This document shows positions 7,225-16,664 of a DNA stretch of 38,146 bases, in pieces. Origin of the DNA: Syntrophobacterales bacterium (GTDB lineage Bacteria; Desulfobacterota; Desulfobaccia; Desulfobaccales; 0-14-0-80-60-11); the NCBI GenBank assembly GCA_020060385.1, contig JAGVAH010000066.1, positions 1 to 38,146 on the forward strand, written 5' to 3'. Within the stretch, counting starts at the first letter, position 1. Each line of letters begins with the position of its first letter. Made by a program: the position numbers and the translations under genes. The notes under the pieces are model-generated. The model searched no databases, was not told the origin of the DNA, and worked only from the letters and a program-made list of their open reading frames with translations.

Positions 7225-8130
7225 TTAGAGAGTTTGAAGAGAAATGAAGGAGGGAGTTGCAGCAAGTTCTTCTATGTCTATCGTATAATTAGATAATTTT
7301 GATACTTCCGCAACTTCATAGGCTTTAAATTCAGGGTCGCCGCTATAATGAAGAGGAATATTATTGGCAAACTCCCGGCAGAAAAAATTATGGTATTTCG
7401 CAGCCCACTCAAATTTAGCTCTTATACCTGGATCAGCTTTATAATCCGTTAATCCTCTAGTAATAGAACGCTTATGTCCTTCTAATATATCAAAGAAGAT
7501 ACCACCATCAGGGAAAGCATGGAATACCTCACTTAGATAGTTGAGGAATATTGCCCCATCCGCGTCGCGAAAAAGCGCCTTATAATAAGAAGAGAACTCT
7601 ATAAAATCTGGATTGAATTCTAGATGTCTCTTAATGAACTCAATAGCTGAAGAGTCTAGAGCAATGCGGGGTGGCCCACCACGTTTTTCAAGATTCACGG
7701 CCTTTAAGAGTGCATCTCCAAAGACTATATCTTTATCCATATAGTGACCACCATAGGCAATTCCTCCTCTGACAAGAAAACCTTCTACAGCAAGCCCGAC
7801 CTGAAATTACGAAAAGATGCCCATGACATCGTGCAACTCAGGCTCTCCATCTCTAATCATTGGTTTTTCCAAGGGTTATCCTATTACAATATTATCTGTG
7901 AAAACCTTGATATTAAATAAGAACGCTCTAACAGATATTTTTGAATGTTCCCGAATATTCTTATACGTTCTCGATAGGGCATGCCAAAGCTGCGTTAGAA
8001 AAGAATTCCCTTGCCCTATGTCAATCGCCCGCTGACTCAAACGCTCGTAGCCTAAGATGTCTGCGTAACAGACAAATGACGGAAGCATTTTGGGAGGACC
8101 TTTGGATCTCAAATATGGGTTCTTAACCAT
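7225..8130 (-). pseudogene. AT-rich gene of nucleotide-cyclase-like type, interrupted by two in-frame TAA codons
   Basis: One reading frame runs from ATG (8128-8130) to TAA (7225-7227), 301 codons, broken only by TAA at codon 85 (7876-7878) and codon 108 (7807-7809). Reading through gives continuous protein-like sequence: FVCYADILGYERLSQRA..., FTDNIVIG-stop-PLEKP, GIFS-stop-FQVGLAVEGFLV, then RGGIAYGGHY and DIVFGDALLKAVNLE...PRIAL. The pattern (YADILG near the start, (S/T)D.IVI, RGGI..G..Y, FG.AL..A..LE, PRI) is that of a widespread cytosolic family of unknown function that I believe has a cyclase-like fold. Both stops fall where Tyr would fit and are one base from TAT/TAC. Base composition is far more AT-rich than its neighbours. 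It lies 18 bp downstream of larC on the same strand. Most likely a decaying acquired gene. Confidence 0.75.
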
Positions 8131-8148
8131 AACCTTATGATTTTTAAA

Positions 8149-9327
8149 TTATTTCCCATCCACAAGCCTATAAACCTCTATAAGCGGCAATCCTTTTTCT
8201 TCCGCCATCTTCCGGCAGGCTTCGTATTCCGGCATGAGGCGGCGGTGGCCGCCGTATTCCGTGACTTTCACCGGCAGGGGGCCGTAGGGGGTGTCGATGC
8301 TCTCCTGCCAGCGCCGGGCCGCCACCCGGTCCACTTCCATGACCCGCACCCCTAATGTGGTTGAATCCAAGAAGAGGCGCTCCAACAGACCCTCCCGGGC
8401 CGCCAGGGGGGCAATGACCGTGAGGCGAACCCCCGGGCGGTTTTTCTTCATTTGCAGGGTGGCCAGGGCCACGTCCAGGGCCCCCGCGGCAAAAAGGCCG
8501 GCCATCAAAGGGTCGTAGAGCTCCGGGTTCATGTCGTCGATGTGGGTTTCCAGGACCAGCACCTTCTCCCTAAACCCCGGAGCCGCGCTCAGGGGTTGCC
8601 CCAAATAGACCCGCAGCAGATTGGGGTGGCCGGGAAGGTCCCGGCTGCCCGCACCATAGCCCGCCTTCTCCAGCTTCAAGGGCGGACAGGGTTCCGAACG
8701 GGCTTCCAGGGCCTTGAGGATCACCGCGCCGGTGGGGGTCACCAGCTCTCCCGGGAGGTCGGTGCCGTAAATGGACAGGCCCTTGAGCAACTCCAGGGTG
8801 GCGGGTGCGGGGTTGGGGAGGCGGCCGTGGGCCGCGGTGATCATGCCCCAGCCCTGGGGCAGGGGGCTGCAAAAGACCTGGGTGATCCCCAATTTTTCCA
8901 CCCCATAGGCTACGCCCACGATGTCCGCCAGGGTGTCCAGGGCTCCCAGCTCATGAAAATGCACCTCTTCCAGGGGCTGGCCGTGGATGCGGGCCTCCAC
9001 CTCCCCCAGGAGGCGGAACATCTTCAGGCTCAGGTCCTGGACCCGGGGAGTCAGGGAGGCCCGGGTGATGAGGGCCTGAATATCCCGGTAGGTGCGGTGG
9101 GGTTGATGTCCGGGGCCGGAGATTCCCACCTGCACCCCGGTGAGGTGCTCTTTGGTGACCCGCTGCACCCGCACCTGGACTGCATCCAAGCCCAGGCTTT
9201 GGATTACCTGCTCCAGATCTGCTACCTCCAGGCCCAGGTCGATGAGGGCCCCCAGGGTCATATCGCCGCTGATGCCGGAGAAACAGTCAAAGAAGGCCCA
9301 GCGCTCAGAGGGGTTGATGATCGACAA
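8149..9327 (-). CDS. larC: Nickel-pincer cofactor biosynthesis protein LarC
   Basis: LarC inserts nickel into the pincer nucleotide cofactor of lactate racemase and related enzymes, in a CTP-dependent single-turnover reaction. The 392-residue protein is full length and shows family hallmarks: N-terminal FDCFSGISGDMTLGALIDLG (about 13-32), EEVHFHELGALDTLADIVG in the middle, and VLETHIDDMNPELYDPLM in the C-terminal part. The start is TTG at 9327 with a GGAGGT ribosome site 8 nt upstream, inside the end of the preceding CNNM gene (23-bp overlap), so translation is probably coupled. larB, larE and larA are not in the window, so the cofactor's user is unknown. Confidence 0.93.
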   Translation of the reverse strand: MSIINPSERWAFFDCFSGISGDMTLGALIDLGLEVADLEQVIQSLGLDAVQVRVQRVTKEHLTGVQVGISGPGHQPHRTYRDIQALITRASLTPRVQDLSLKMFRLLGEVEARIHGQPLEEVHFHELGALDTLADIVGVAYGVEKLGITQVFCSPLPQGWGMITAAHGRLPNPAPATLELLKGLSIYGTDLPGELVTPTGAVILKALEARSEPCPPLKLEKAGYGAGSRDLPGHPNLLRVYLGQPLSAAPGFREKVLVLETHIDDMNPELYDPLMAGLFAAGALDVALATLQMKKNRPGVRLTVIAPLAAREGLLERLFLDSTTLGVRVMEVDRVAARRWQESIDTPYGPLPVKVTEYGGHRRLMPEYEACRKMAEEKGLPLIEVYRLVDGK

Positions 9328-10549
9328 AGACTTCCACCTCCTTCAGGGTCCGGGACTCGGCCTGGCGCACGATGAACCGGAGGTTGCGGTAATTGATCTG
9401 CTCCCCGGCCCGGGGCAGGTCCCCCAACTGGGAGATGAGAAAACCGGCCAGGGTTTCGTAATCCCCGGGGGGCAGGTCCAGTTGCAGGGTTTCATTCAGG
9501 GCTTCGATCTCCATGCGGGCGCTGATCAGGTAATGCCCCTCTCCCAGTTTCTTATAGGGGGTGACCTCCTGGTCGAATTCATCGGTGATTTCCCCCACGA
9601 TCTCTTCCAGGAGGTCTTCGATGGTGACGATGCCCACCACGCCCCCGTATTCATCCACCACCGCGGCCAGATGGACCGCCTGGCGCTGCATCTCCGCCAG
9701 CAGGCGATCGATCTTTTTCAACTCCGGCACATACTTGAGGGGGCGCATGTAAGCCCTGACCGAGCGCTCCATGGCCTCCTCACCCAGGAGATCAAAGGCG
9801 TGAAGCACGCCGATGAGATTGTCGATGCGGCGGTGATAAACCGGCAGCCGGGAAAAACGGGAGGTGCGGAATTCTTCCCGGGCCTGGGCCACGGTGAGGG
9901 TGTCGGGCACGGCCACCACCCGGACCAGGGGCACCATCACCTCTTTCACGGCATGGAGACTGAAGTGCAAAATGCGGTGGATAATCCGCCGTTCCGGAGT
10001 CTCCAGGTCCACTTCCGGCCCGCTTTTTCTCACCACCAGGTGCAGATCTTCCCGGCTGATAAAGGGCATCTGGCTGGGATGGCGGGAGCCGGTGAGAAAA
10101 AGAACGGCCCGGCTCAGGCCGGCAAAGATGAAAGTAATGGGGTAGATTATCCAGGAGAGCGCCCAGAGGATGGGGGCCAGGCGTTGGGCCAGAGGATCGG
10201 CAAATTGACGGCCGATGGACTTGGGAGTGATTTCCGCCAGGATCAGGATCAAGGGCGGCAGCAGCAACACCGCCAACATCTCCCCAGCCTGGCCCATGGC
10301 TTCAATCAAAAACGCGGTGACCAGGATGGTATTGCTGATTTCGGCCAGGTTGGAGCCCAAAAGGGTGGAGGCCACCAGACGTTCGGGGGTATTCAGCAAT
10401 TTCAAGGCCAGGGCCGCGCCCCGGTGCCCTTGCTCCGCCCTTTCTTGTAAGCGATGGCGGTTGGCGGAAATCAAGGCGATCTCGGAACCGGAGAAAAAGG
10501 CCTCCAGCAGGAGAAAGGGGATGAAGATGAAAAAAAGGCCGATAATCAT
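9305..10549 (-). CDS. CNNM/CBS/CorC_HlyC-domain membrane protein (second of tandem pair)
   Basis: This 414-residue protein belongs to the HlyC/CorC (CNNM, TerC-independent) family linked to Mg2+/Co2+ export or regulation. Parts: a CNNM membrane domain in about the first 180 residues, with FFSGSEIALISANRHRL after TM1 and LAEITPKSIG before the third helix; a CBS pair at about 200-325 (VMVPLVRVVAVPD..., AAVVDEYGGVVGIVTIEDLLEEIVGEI); and a C-terminal CorC_HlyC FAD-binding-like domain at about 335-410 (YLISARMEIEALNETL...DYETLAGFLISQLG). Its ATG overlaps the stop of the upstream paralogue by ATGA (10546-10549). Old hemolysin annotation of this family is misleading. The transported ion is not determined by sequence. 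Confidence 0.92.
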   Translation of the reverse strand: MIIGLFFIFIPFLLLEAFFSGSEIALISANRHRLQERAEQGHRGAALALKLLNTPERLVASTLLGSNLAEISNTILVTAFLIEAMGQAGEMLAVLLLPPLILILAEITPKSIGRQFADPLAQRLAPILWALSWIIYPITFIFAGLSRAVLFLTGSRHPSQMPFISREDLHLVVRKSGPEVDLETPERRIIHRILHFSLHAVKEVMVPLVRVVAVPDTLTVAQAREEFRTSRFSRLPVYHRRIDNLIGVLHAFDLLGEEAMERSVRAYMRPLKYVPELKKIDRLLAEMQRQAVHLAAVVDEYGGVVGIVTIEDLLEEIVGEITDEFDQEVTPYKKLGEGHYLISARMEIEALNETLQLDLPPGDYETLAGFLISQLGDLPRAGEQINYRNLRFIVRQAESRTLKEVEVFVDHQPL

Positions 10550-11802
10550 GGTGTGCGCCGCCGCACCTCCAAATCCAGGATTCTGGTACCCTTCCTCCTG
10601 ATCACCACAAATCGCAGGTCCTGATAGGACACCCGGTCTCCTTCCCGGGGCAACTCCCCGAAGAGGTTGAGGACAAAGCCGCCGAGGGTATCGAATTCCG
10701 CCGCGGGCAGTTCCACCCCCAGGGCTGCGTTAAAATCGGCTAAGGCCATGGAGGCCTTGACCCGCCAGACCCCGGGAGCAGTTGTTGCTAGTAGCTCTTC
10801 TTCCACCTTGAACTCCTGGGCGATCTCTCCAAAAAGTTCCTCCAGGATGTCTTCTACGCTCACCAGACCCACCAGGGTGCCGTATTCATCCACCACCAGG
10901 GCCAGCCGCAAATGGCGGGCCTGCAGTTCCGTCAGCAGGTCAAAGGCCTTTTTGTTTTCCGGCACATAATGGGCCGGATGCAGGAGGTTATCGATTACGG
11001 AGGCGCAGGTCATACCGGGGCATTGATCCAAAAGGACCTTGGCATGGAGAATCCCCAGGATATTGCCGGGCTGGTCCCGGTAAATGGGAATCCGGGAGAA
11101 GCGGGACCGCTTCACTTCATGGATCAATTGCTCCGTGGGCATATCGTGGGGCAAGCAAAATATTTCGGGGCGGGGGACCATGATCTGGCCCACCCGCACC
11201 TCCCCGAAACTCAGGAGGTTTTGGATAAAGTCCCGTTCCAGGGCCTCGATCATGCCTCCTTTATGGCTCTCTTCCACCATGCGGGCGAAATCGTCCTGGT
11301 GCACTGCGGGCACTTCCAGATCGGCCCGGAAACCCAGGGTGGCCAAAATGCCGCGACTGATCTGGAGGAGCACGATGCGCACGGGGGTAAAGATGACCAT
11401 GATCACCCGCACGAAGGGGGCCACCAGGGGCGCGAAACGGGCCGGGTAGGCAAGGGCCACGGACTTGGGAATAATCTCTCCCAGAAGCAGGAGGATGGGG
11501 GACATGGCCAGGAGAGCCACCCATTTGCCTTTATCGCCCCAGATGTGGAGAGCCAGGGAGGTGGCCAGGACCGAGGCCAGGATGGTGACCACTTCCACCC
11601 CTAAAAGGAGGGTGATCAACAGGCGCTGGGATTGCCCCAGGAGGGACTCCACCAGCGCGCTCCGGGCTCTTCCCTTCTCCTTGAGGCGCAGGCGGTCCAG
11701 GGGGGTCAGGGCGAACAGGGAGGTCTCAGCGGCGGCGAAGAGGATGTATAGGACCAGCAACCCGCCCAGGGCCAGCCATCGGTATAGGTTTTCGATTAGC
11801 AT
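10546..11802 (-). CDS. CNNM/CBS/CorC_HlyC-domain membrane protein (first of tandem pair)
   Basis: This 418-residue paralogue of the next gene has the same layout: CNNM membrane domain (FAAAETSLFALTPLDRLRLK, LLGEIIPKSVALAYP), CBS pair (IMVPRPEIFCLP..., LALVVDEYGTLVGLVSVEDI), and CorC_HlyC domain (WRVKASMALADFNAALGVEL...FDTLGGFVLNLFGELPREGD). The two proteins differ clearly outside the motifs, so the duplication is old; they may act as a heterodimer, since CNNM proteins are dimeric. The ATGA overlap with the next gene and the following larC overlap indicate a single mRNA. Only a weak ribosome site precedes the ATG at 11802. Confidence 0.92.
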   Translation of the reverse strand: MLIENLYRWLALGGLLVLYILFAAAETSLFALTPLDRLRLKEKGRARSALVESLLGQSQRLLITLLLGVEVVTILASVLATSLALHIWGDKGKWVALLAMSPILLLLGEIIPKSVALAYPARFAPLVAPFVRVIMVIFTPVRIVLLQISRGILATLGFRADLEVPAVHQDDFARMVEESHKGGMIEALERDFIQNLLSFGEVRVGQIMVPRPEIFCLPHDMPTEQLIHEVKRSRFSRIPIYRDQPGNILGILHAKVLLDQCPGMTCASVIDNLLHPAHYVPENKKAFDLLTELQARHLRLALVVDEYGTLVGLVSVEDILEELFGEIAQEFKVEEELLATTAPGVWRVKASMALADFNAALGVELPAAEFDTLGGFVLNLFGELPREGDRVSYQDLRFVVIRRKGTRILDLEVRRRTP

Positions 11803-11880
11803 CAGCGTCAGGCAGGCTTTCCCACCAATCTTGCTATGGACAATGGGGTTTCCGGGGCCGCGGGTCCCCGGACAATTCGT

Positions 11881-12426
11881 TCAGACAAAGGGGTCCCCGG
11901 CCCCTGCCGGCAGCGGCACGTCAAAGGCGAAGATGACCCCGGCGATCATCTGGTAAAAACCGCAGAGAACCACCAGTTCAATGAGCCCCTCCAGGCCGAG
12001 GGCCGCAATCAGGGCGTCCTGGAGCCCTTGGGGGAGAGAACGTCTGGCCAGCACGCACCCGGCCCCGTCAATCACGGCTTTTTGCGTCGGGGTTAACACC
12101 CTCTCTTCCCGGCCGGTGCGCAGGGCCTCAATAAGTTCCTCCGGGAGCCCCGCATCTCGCGCCGGGGGCACGTGTTTCACCCACTCATAACCAGCCTGCA
12201 ATTGCCTGGCCAGCCAGAGAATGGTCAATTCCCGGAGATCACCGGGCAAGGACCCGGAGCCGAAGCGCAGATACGTCCCCAGGTCGCTGACGTGCCGGGT
12301 CAGCTCCGGGTGGTTGAGCAGACTCCGGTACATGCCGTCGATGCGGCCTCTATGGGCCGCCAGCTGCTGGTAAAGCTCGGCGACGGCCGGGGTGGGCGCG
12401 TCCATGGGATCGGGCAGCCGGGCCAT
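11881..12426 (-). CDS. Carboxymuconolactone decarboxylase-family protein
   Basis: This 181-residue soluble protein has the AhpD-like helical fold: LRELTILWLARQLQAGYEWVKHVPPARDAGL is the core two-helix motif of the decarboxylase branch, which uses YEW..H instead of CxxC. Later helices include LIELVVLCGFYQMIAGVIFAFDVPLP, typical for the family. It has no CxxC pair, so a redox role is unlikely. Family members include 4-carboxymuconolactone decarboxylase, but many have no assigned reaction. The ATG at 12426 follows AAGGA. It lies 59 bp after the TPP-dependent enzyme gene on the same strand, so the two may act on related acidic metabolites. Confidence 0.88.
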   Translation of the reverse strand: MARLPDPMDAPTPAVAELYQQLAAHRGRIDGMYRSLLNHPELTRHVSDLGTYLRFGSGSLPGDLRELTILWLARQLQAGYEWVKHVPPARDAGLPEELIEALRTGREERVLTPTQKAVIDGAGCVLARRSLPQGLQDALIAALGLEGLIELVVLCGFYQMIAGVIFAFDVPLPAGAGDPFV

Positions 12427-12485
12427 ATTAATCCTTCACAAGATCTGAGTTTTATTACAGAAAACAGAAAACAGAAAACTATCTT
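12427..12485. repeat. Short GAAAACA direct repeat in the operon gap
   Basis: ACAGAAAACAGAAAACAGAAAACT is a threefold 8-bp tandem repeat in the 59-bp gap between the TPP enzyme and the decarboxylase-like gene. Function is unknown; similar short tandem runs occur at intergenic junctions in the window (28867-28893, 32386-32401). Confidence 0.5.
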
Positions 12486-14225
12486 TTAATCGTCGTCCAT
12501 CCACTCTTTTTTGGCCTGGCTGTAGGGCGTCACCGGGGTGGCAAAGGCCTTGTCGCAGCGGACGTCCACCAGGAAGGGAACATTCCCGGCCAGGGCCTGC
12601 TGAAAAACCGGGGCCAGTTCCCCGGGCCGGGTGACGGTGGCGGCCTGCAGTCCCAGGGAGCGGGCAAACCCCGCCCAATCATGGAGGGGCAGCTCCGTCA
12701 GGCGCATGGGCCCCGGGCCTTCCTGCCGGGCCCGGAGCCAGACGTTGCCCAGGGCCCCGTTGTTGATGACCACGAAGACCACCGCCAGGCCATAGCGGGC
12801 CGCGGTCTGGATCTCCATGCCGTGCATGAGCATGCAGCCGTCCCCGGTGACCACCGCCAGGGGGCGGTCCGGCCGGGCCGCCTTGGCGCCGATGGCCGCA
12901 GGGATGGCCCAGCCCATGGGCCCCAGGTTGGTGGCGGAAATATAGGTGCGGGGCTCGTAAGCCTCCCAGTAATGGCCGCAAAAGGCCCGGTGCGCGCCGG
13001 AGTCCGCCACCAGGACGCCCTCCCGGGGCATAACCCGGCGCAGTTCCGCCACCACCCGGGCCGGATGCAGGGGCACGGCCTCGCTGCCGGTATTTTCCCC
13101 CTCATAATGGCGGGGCCCCTTGGCCTGAATCCCTCCCAGCCAGGCCCGGCGCTGGCCGCTGGAGGCCTCCAGAACCCCGGCGGCCGGAGTGTCGGCCTGG
13201 AGGAGCAGGCGCAAGACCTCGCCGCAGTCGCCGGCCAGCGGCACCTGCGCGGGCCAGGTACGGCCGATCACCTGGGGATCGAGATCCACCTGCACCAGGG
13301 CCAGGCTGGGCAGCATGCGGCGGTCCCAGAACAGGGTGTCCCGCTGGCTTAGACCCGAACCCAGGACTAACAGGACTTCCACTTCTTCCGATAAAATCGT
13401 CTCGATGGCGGGCCGGTGCCCCGCGTAACCGAAGACCCCCAGGGACAGGGGATGATCCTCCGGGAAGACCCCCTTGGCCCGTAAGGTGGTGGCCACGGGG
13501 ATCTGGAAGCGCTCCGCCCAGGCCCTCAGTTCCCCGGACGCGTCCGCCTTCTCCACCCCGGCTCCGGCCAGGGCCAAGATTCTTACGGGCGGCGTGGCCG
13601 GGGGTCCAGGGGCCAGGATCTGCCAGAGCCTCTCCAGGGCCTCCAGGTCCACGAGGCGGGGGGAGTAGAGGGACTGGTCCAGCTTTTCCCAGGGAGCATG
13701 GACCGCGGCCCGCTGCATGTCGGTGGGGAGACTGAGTTGCACCGGGCCTTGGCAAGGGGCCAGCATTTTGGTCAAGGAGGCCCGCAGATGGTGGTGTAAG
13801 AGATGGATGTTTTCCACCATCAAGGAGGACTTGGTGAGGGGCTGGAGCACCGCCACATCATTTAAGGCCGCGGGACTGGAATCCTGGAAACCACCCCGGC
13901 CTTCCCAATCCGTGGGCACCTGGCCGGAGACCACCAGGACGGGAGAGGAATCACTGCGGGCCGCGGCCATGGCCGTGACCATGTTGGTGATCCCGGGGCC
14001 GCCGATGGCGAAGCAGGCGCCGAAACGGCCGCTGGCCCGGGCGTAACCGTCAGCCATATAGGCCGCGCCCCCTTCATGGGCCGCCACCACCGGGGTTAGG
14101 CCCCGGGTGCCGGCCAAGGCCGGGAGAAAGGGATCAATGAGCCCCCCGGGGACCAGGAAGACATGGGTGAGCCCTTCTGTCCGCAGCGCTTCCAGCAGGT
14201 AGGTGGTGGCCGGAACGGCGTCCAT
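12486..14225 (-). CDS. Thiamine-pyrophosphate-dependent enzyme, acetolactate synthase-like
   Basis: This 579-residue enzyme has the three-domain layout of the acetolactate synthase / benzoylformate decarboxylase superfamily: the TPP pyrimidine domain with catalytic Glu51 (AAHEGGAAYMADGYARASG), a central Rossmann-like domain (about 200-335), and the C-terminal TPP pyrophosphate domain with the GDG...NN motif (GDGCMLMHGMEIQTA then VVFVVINNGALGN). These enzymes cleave or join C-C bonds next to a carbonyl. No ilvN-type regulatory subunit or other branched-chain gene is adjacent, so this is probably not housekeeping IlvB; substrate unknown. The ATG at 14225 is only 9 bp after the lon stop codon, which suggests cotranscription with lon. 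The ribosome site is weak. Confidence 0.9.
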   Translation of the reverse strand: MDAVPATTYLLEALRTEGLTHVFLVPGGLIDPFLPALAGTRGLTPVVAAHEGGAAYMADGYARASGRFGACFAIGGPGITNMVTAMAAARSDSSPVLVVSGQVPTDWEGRGGFQDSSPAALNDVAVLQPLTKSSLMVENIHLLHHHLRASLTKMLAPCQGPVQLSLPTDMQRAAVHAPWEKLDQSLYSPRLVDLEALERLWQILAPGPPATPPVRILALAGAGVEKADASGELRAWAERFQIPVATTLRAKGVFPEDHPLSLGVFGYAGHRPAIETILSEEVEVLLVLGSGLSQRDTLFWDRRMLPSLALVQVDLDPQVIGRTWPAQVPLAGDCGEVLRLLLQADTPAAGVLEASSGQRRAWLGGIQAKGPRHYEGENTGSEAVPLHPARVVAELRRVMPREGVLVADSGAHRAFCGHYWEAYEPRTYISATNLGPMGWAIPAAIGAKAARPDRPLAVVTGDGCMLMHGMEIQTAARYGLAVVFVVINNGALGNVWLRARQEGPGPMRLTELPLHDWAGFARSLGLQAATVTRPGELAPVFQQALAGNVPFLVDVRCDKAFATPVTPYSQAKKEWMDDD

Positions 14226-14234
14226 GGCTGTTCT

Positions 14235-16664
14235 TTAGGCCAGGGAGCTGGGTGGAGAGGCTGCCAGCCGTTTTTTGGGGACCTTGGCCCTTTTGGGCGG
14301 GCCGAAGGGTGACTGCACCAGGGCCTCCGCCAGCACCTCATCCATACTGGTCACCGCTACGAATTTCAGGCGTCGCTTGATGTTTTTGGGGATCTCCACC
14401 AGGTCCTTCTGGTTGGCCTCAGGAATGATCACCTTTTTGATGCGGGCCCGGAGCGCGGCGATGGCCTTTTCCTTGAGGCCGCCGATGGGCAGCACCTTGC
14501 CCCGGAGGGTGATCTCCCCGGTCATGGCCACGTCCCGGCGCACCGGGATCTGGGTGAGCGCGGAGATCAAGGCCGTGCCCATGGTCACCCCCGCGGAGGG
14601 GCCGTCCTTGGGGGTTGCGCCCGCGGGCACATGGATGTGGATATCCAGTTTCTCATAAAATTCCGGGGCCAGATGCAGCAGGTCGGCCCGGGAGCGGGCG
14701 TAGCTCAACGCGGCCTGGGCGGACTCCTTCATCACATCCCCCAACTGGCCGGTCAAGGTAAGCTGACCTTTGCCCCGCATCAGCGAGGCCTCCACGGCCA
14801 GGACCTCGCCCCCCACCTGGGTCCAGGCCAGACCGGTGGCCACCCCCACTTCGTCCTTTTCCACCTCCCCGTCCGGGAGAAAGCGGGGCGGGCCCAGATA
14901 GCGGTGCAGGTTGCCCCGGGAGATGGCAAAGGGGCCTTGTTCCCCTTCAGCGATGCGCCGGGCCACCTTGCGGCAGAGCGCGCCGATCTCCCGTTCCAGG
15001 TTCCGGAGGCCCGACTCCTGGGTGTAATAGAGGATGACCTGGCGGAGGACCTCGTTGGAGAGGTGAATATCCTCGGGGTGCAAGCCGTTTTCCGTCAGTT
15101 GCCGGGGCAGGAGGTAGCGTTTGACGATTTCCAACTTCTCCTCTTCCGTATAACCGGAGAGGCGCAGAATCTCCATGCGGTCCCGGAGCGCGGAAGGGAT
15201 GGGGTCCACCAGGTTGGCGGTGGTGATAAACATGACCTTGGAGAGGTCAAAGGGGACGTTCAGGTAGTGGTCGGAAAAGGAGTGATTCTGCTCCGGGTCC
15301 AGAACTTCCAGGAGCGCGGCCGCGGGGTCGCCCCGGAAATCCATGCCGATCTTGTCCACTTCATCCATCATGAAGACCGGGTTGTTGGACCCCGCGGTCT
15401 TCAACCCCTGGATGATGCGACCCGGCAAGGCGCCGATATAGGTGCGGCGGTGGCCCCGGATTTCGGCCTCATCCCGGATGCCCCCCAGGGAGATGCGGGT
15501 GAATTTGCGGCCCATGGCCCGGGCGATGGACTGGCCCAGGGAGGTCTTGCCTACCCCCGGCGGGCCCACGAAACAGAGGATGGGTCCCTTCATCTTTTTG
15601 TTCAGCTTGCGGACGCTCAAGTATTCCAGGATACGATCCTTGACCTTCTCCAGGTTGTAGTGGTCCGCGTCCAGGATGAGTTTGGCTTCGGGGACGTCCA
15701 GTTTGTCCCGGGAGCTTTTGCTCCAGGGCACCTCCACCAGCCAGTCCAGGTAGGTGCGGACAATGGAGGCCTCGGCCGCGTCCGGATGCATCTGCTCCAG
15801 GCGGGAGAGCTGTTTCAGGGCCTCTTCTTCCGCGCCTTTGGGCATACGGGCCCGGGAAATTTTCAGGCGGTACTCCTCCAGCTCCTGGCTCTGTTCGTCG
15901 ATGTCCCCCAGCTCCTTTTTGATGGCCCGGAGCTGTTCCCGGAGGTAGTATTCCCGCTGGGTGCGATCCATCTCCTCCCGGGCCTGGTTCTGGATCTTGG
16001 CCTGGATGGCGGAGACTTCCAGCTCCTTGCGGAGAAAATCGTTGACCTTGATGAGGCTGCGGATGGGGTCCATCTCCTCCAGGACCGCCTGGGCCTCGTC
16101 GATCTTCAGGCGCAAATTTGCGGCCACCAGGTCGGCCAGGTGGCCGGGGTCCTCGATGGAATCCAGGATGGCCAAGAGATCCGGGGACATGATGCCCTTT
16201 AAGGTGAGGATCTTTTCCGACATTTCCCGGGCGTTGCGCATCAGGGCCTCGGCCTCGGGGGAGATGCCCCCCACCGGGGTCTCCTCCACCACTTCCAGGG
16301 CCACCTGGAAGTAGGGCCGCTCCCGCAAAAACTCCCGGATCCGGGCCTTGGCCTTGCCCTGCACCAGGATTTTCAGACGGCCGTCCGGCAGCTTCAACAT
16401 CCGCAGGATGAGGCTGACGGTGCCCATGCCATAGATGTCATCCGGGTCCGGCTCCTCAATGGTCTGGTCCTTCTGGGTAGCCAGAAAGAGCAGACGGTCC
16501 CGGGCCAGCGCGGCCTCGATGGCCAATACCGAAGTCTCCCGCCCCACAAACAGGGGGAGGACCATATTGGGGAAGACCACCACGTCCCGCACCGCCAACA
16601 GGGGCAGCAAGGGGGGGATGTCAATTTCTTGCAGTTCTTCTTCTTCGTCTTTAGTCCGGGCCAT
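14235..16664 (-). CDS. lon: ATP-dependent endopeptidase Lon
   Basis: Lon degrades damaged and regulatory proteins in the cytosol as a hexameric AAA+ protease. The 809 residues are full length: N-terminal substrate-binding domain (about 18-215, [20 protein letters not shown]), coiled-coil linker, AAA+ module with Walker A GPPGVGKT at about 366-373 and Walker [12 protein letters not shown], and the C-terminal protease domain with catalytic Ser690 ([11 protein letters not shown]) and Lys733 ([11 protein letters not shown]). The extra C-terminal tail is Lys/Pro-rich. The ATG at 16664 has an AGGAG ribosome site. No CIRCE element is visible; a small hairpin lies in the leader at 16702-16718. Divergent from the hopanoid genes. 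Confidence 0.98.
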   Translation of the reverse strand: MARTKDEEEELQEIDIPPLLPLLAVRDVVVFPNMVLPLFVGRETSVLAIEAALARDRLLFLATQKDQTIEEPDPDDIYGMGTVSLILRMLKLPDGRLKILVQGKAKARIREFLRERPYFQVALEVVEETPVGGISPEAEALMRNAREMSEKILTLKGIMSPDLLAILDSIEDPGHLADLVAANLRLKIDEAQAVLEEMDPIRSLIKVNDFLRKELEVSAIQAKIQNQAREEMDRTQREYYLREQLRAIKKELGDIDEQSQELEEYRLKISRARMPKGAEEEALKQLSRLEQMHPDAAEASIVRTYLDWLVEVPWSKSSRDKLDVPEAKLILDADHYNLEKVKDRILEYLSVRKLNKKMKGPILCFVGPPGVGKTSLGQSIARAMGRKFTRISLGGIRDEAEIRGHRRTYIGALPGRIIQGLKTAGSNNPVFMMDEVDKIGMDFRGDPAAALLEVLDPEQNHSFSDHYLNVPFDLSKVMFITTANLVDPIPSALRDRMEILRLSGYTEEEKLEIVKRYLLPRQLTENGLHPEDIHLSNEVLRQVILYYTQESGLRNLEREIGALCRKVARRIAEGEQGPFAISRGNLHRYLGPPRFLPDGEVEKDEVGVATGLAWTQVGGEVLAVEASLMRGKGQLTLTGQLGDVMKESAQAALSYARSRADLLHLAPEFYEKLDIHIHVPAGATPKDGPSAGVTMGTALISALTQIPVRRDVAMTGEITLRGKVLPIGGLKEKAIAALRARIKKVIIPEANQKDLVEIPKNIKRRLKFVAVTSMDEVLAEALVQSPFGPPKRAKVPKKRLAASPPSSLA

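Noticed and set aside
7225-8130. Genome-wide reassignment of TAA to Tyr
   Set aside because: Neighbouring genes such as larC and the TetR gene end in TAA at their expected C-termini, so TAA is a normal stop in this genome.
10546-11802. Hemolysin
   Set aside because: Old annotation of this family; domain layout is CNNM/CBS/CorC, linked to divalent cations.
12486-14225. Housekeeping ilvB (acetolactate synthase large subunit)
   Set aside because: No ilvN or ilvC nearby and it sits after lon; the superfamily has many other activities, so a specific name is not supported.
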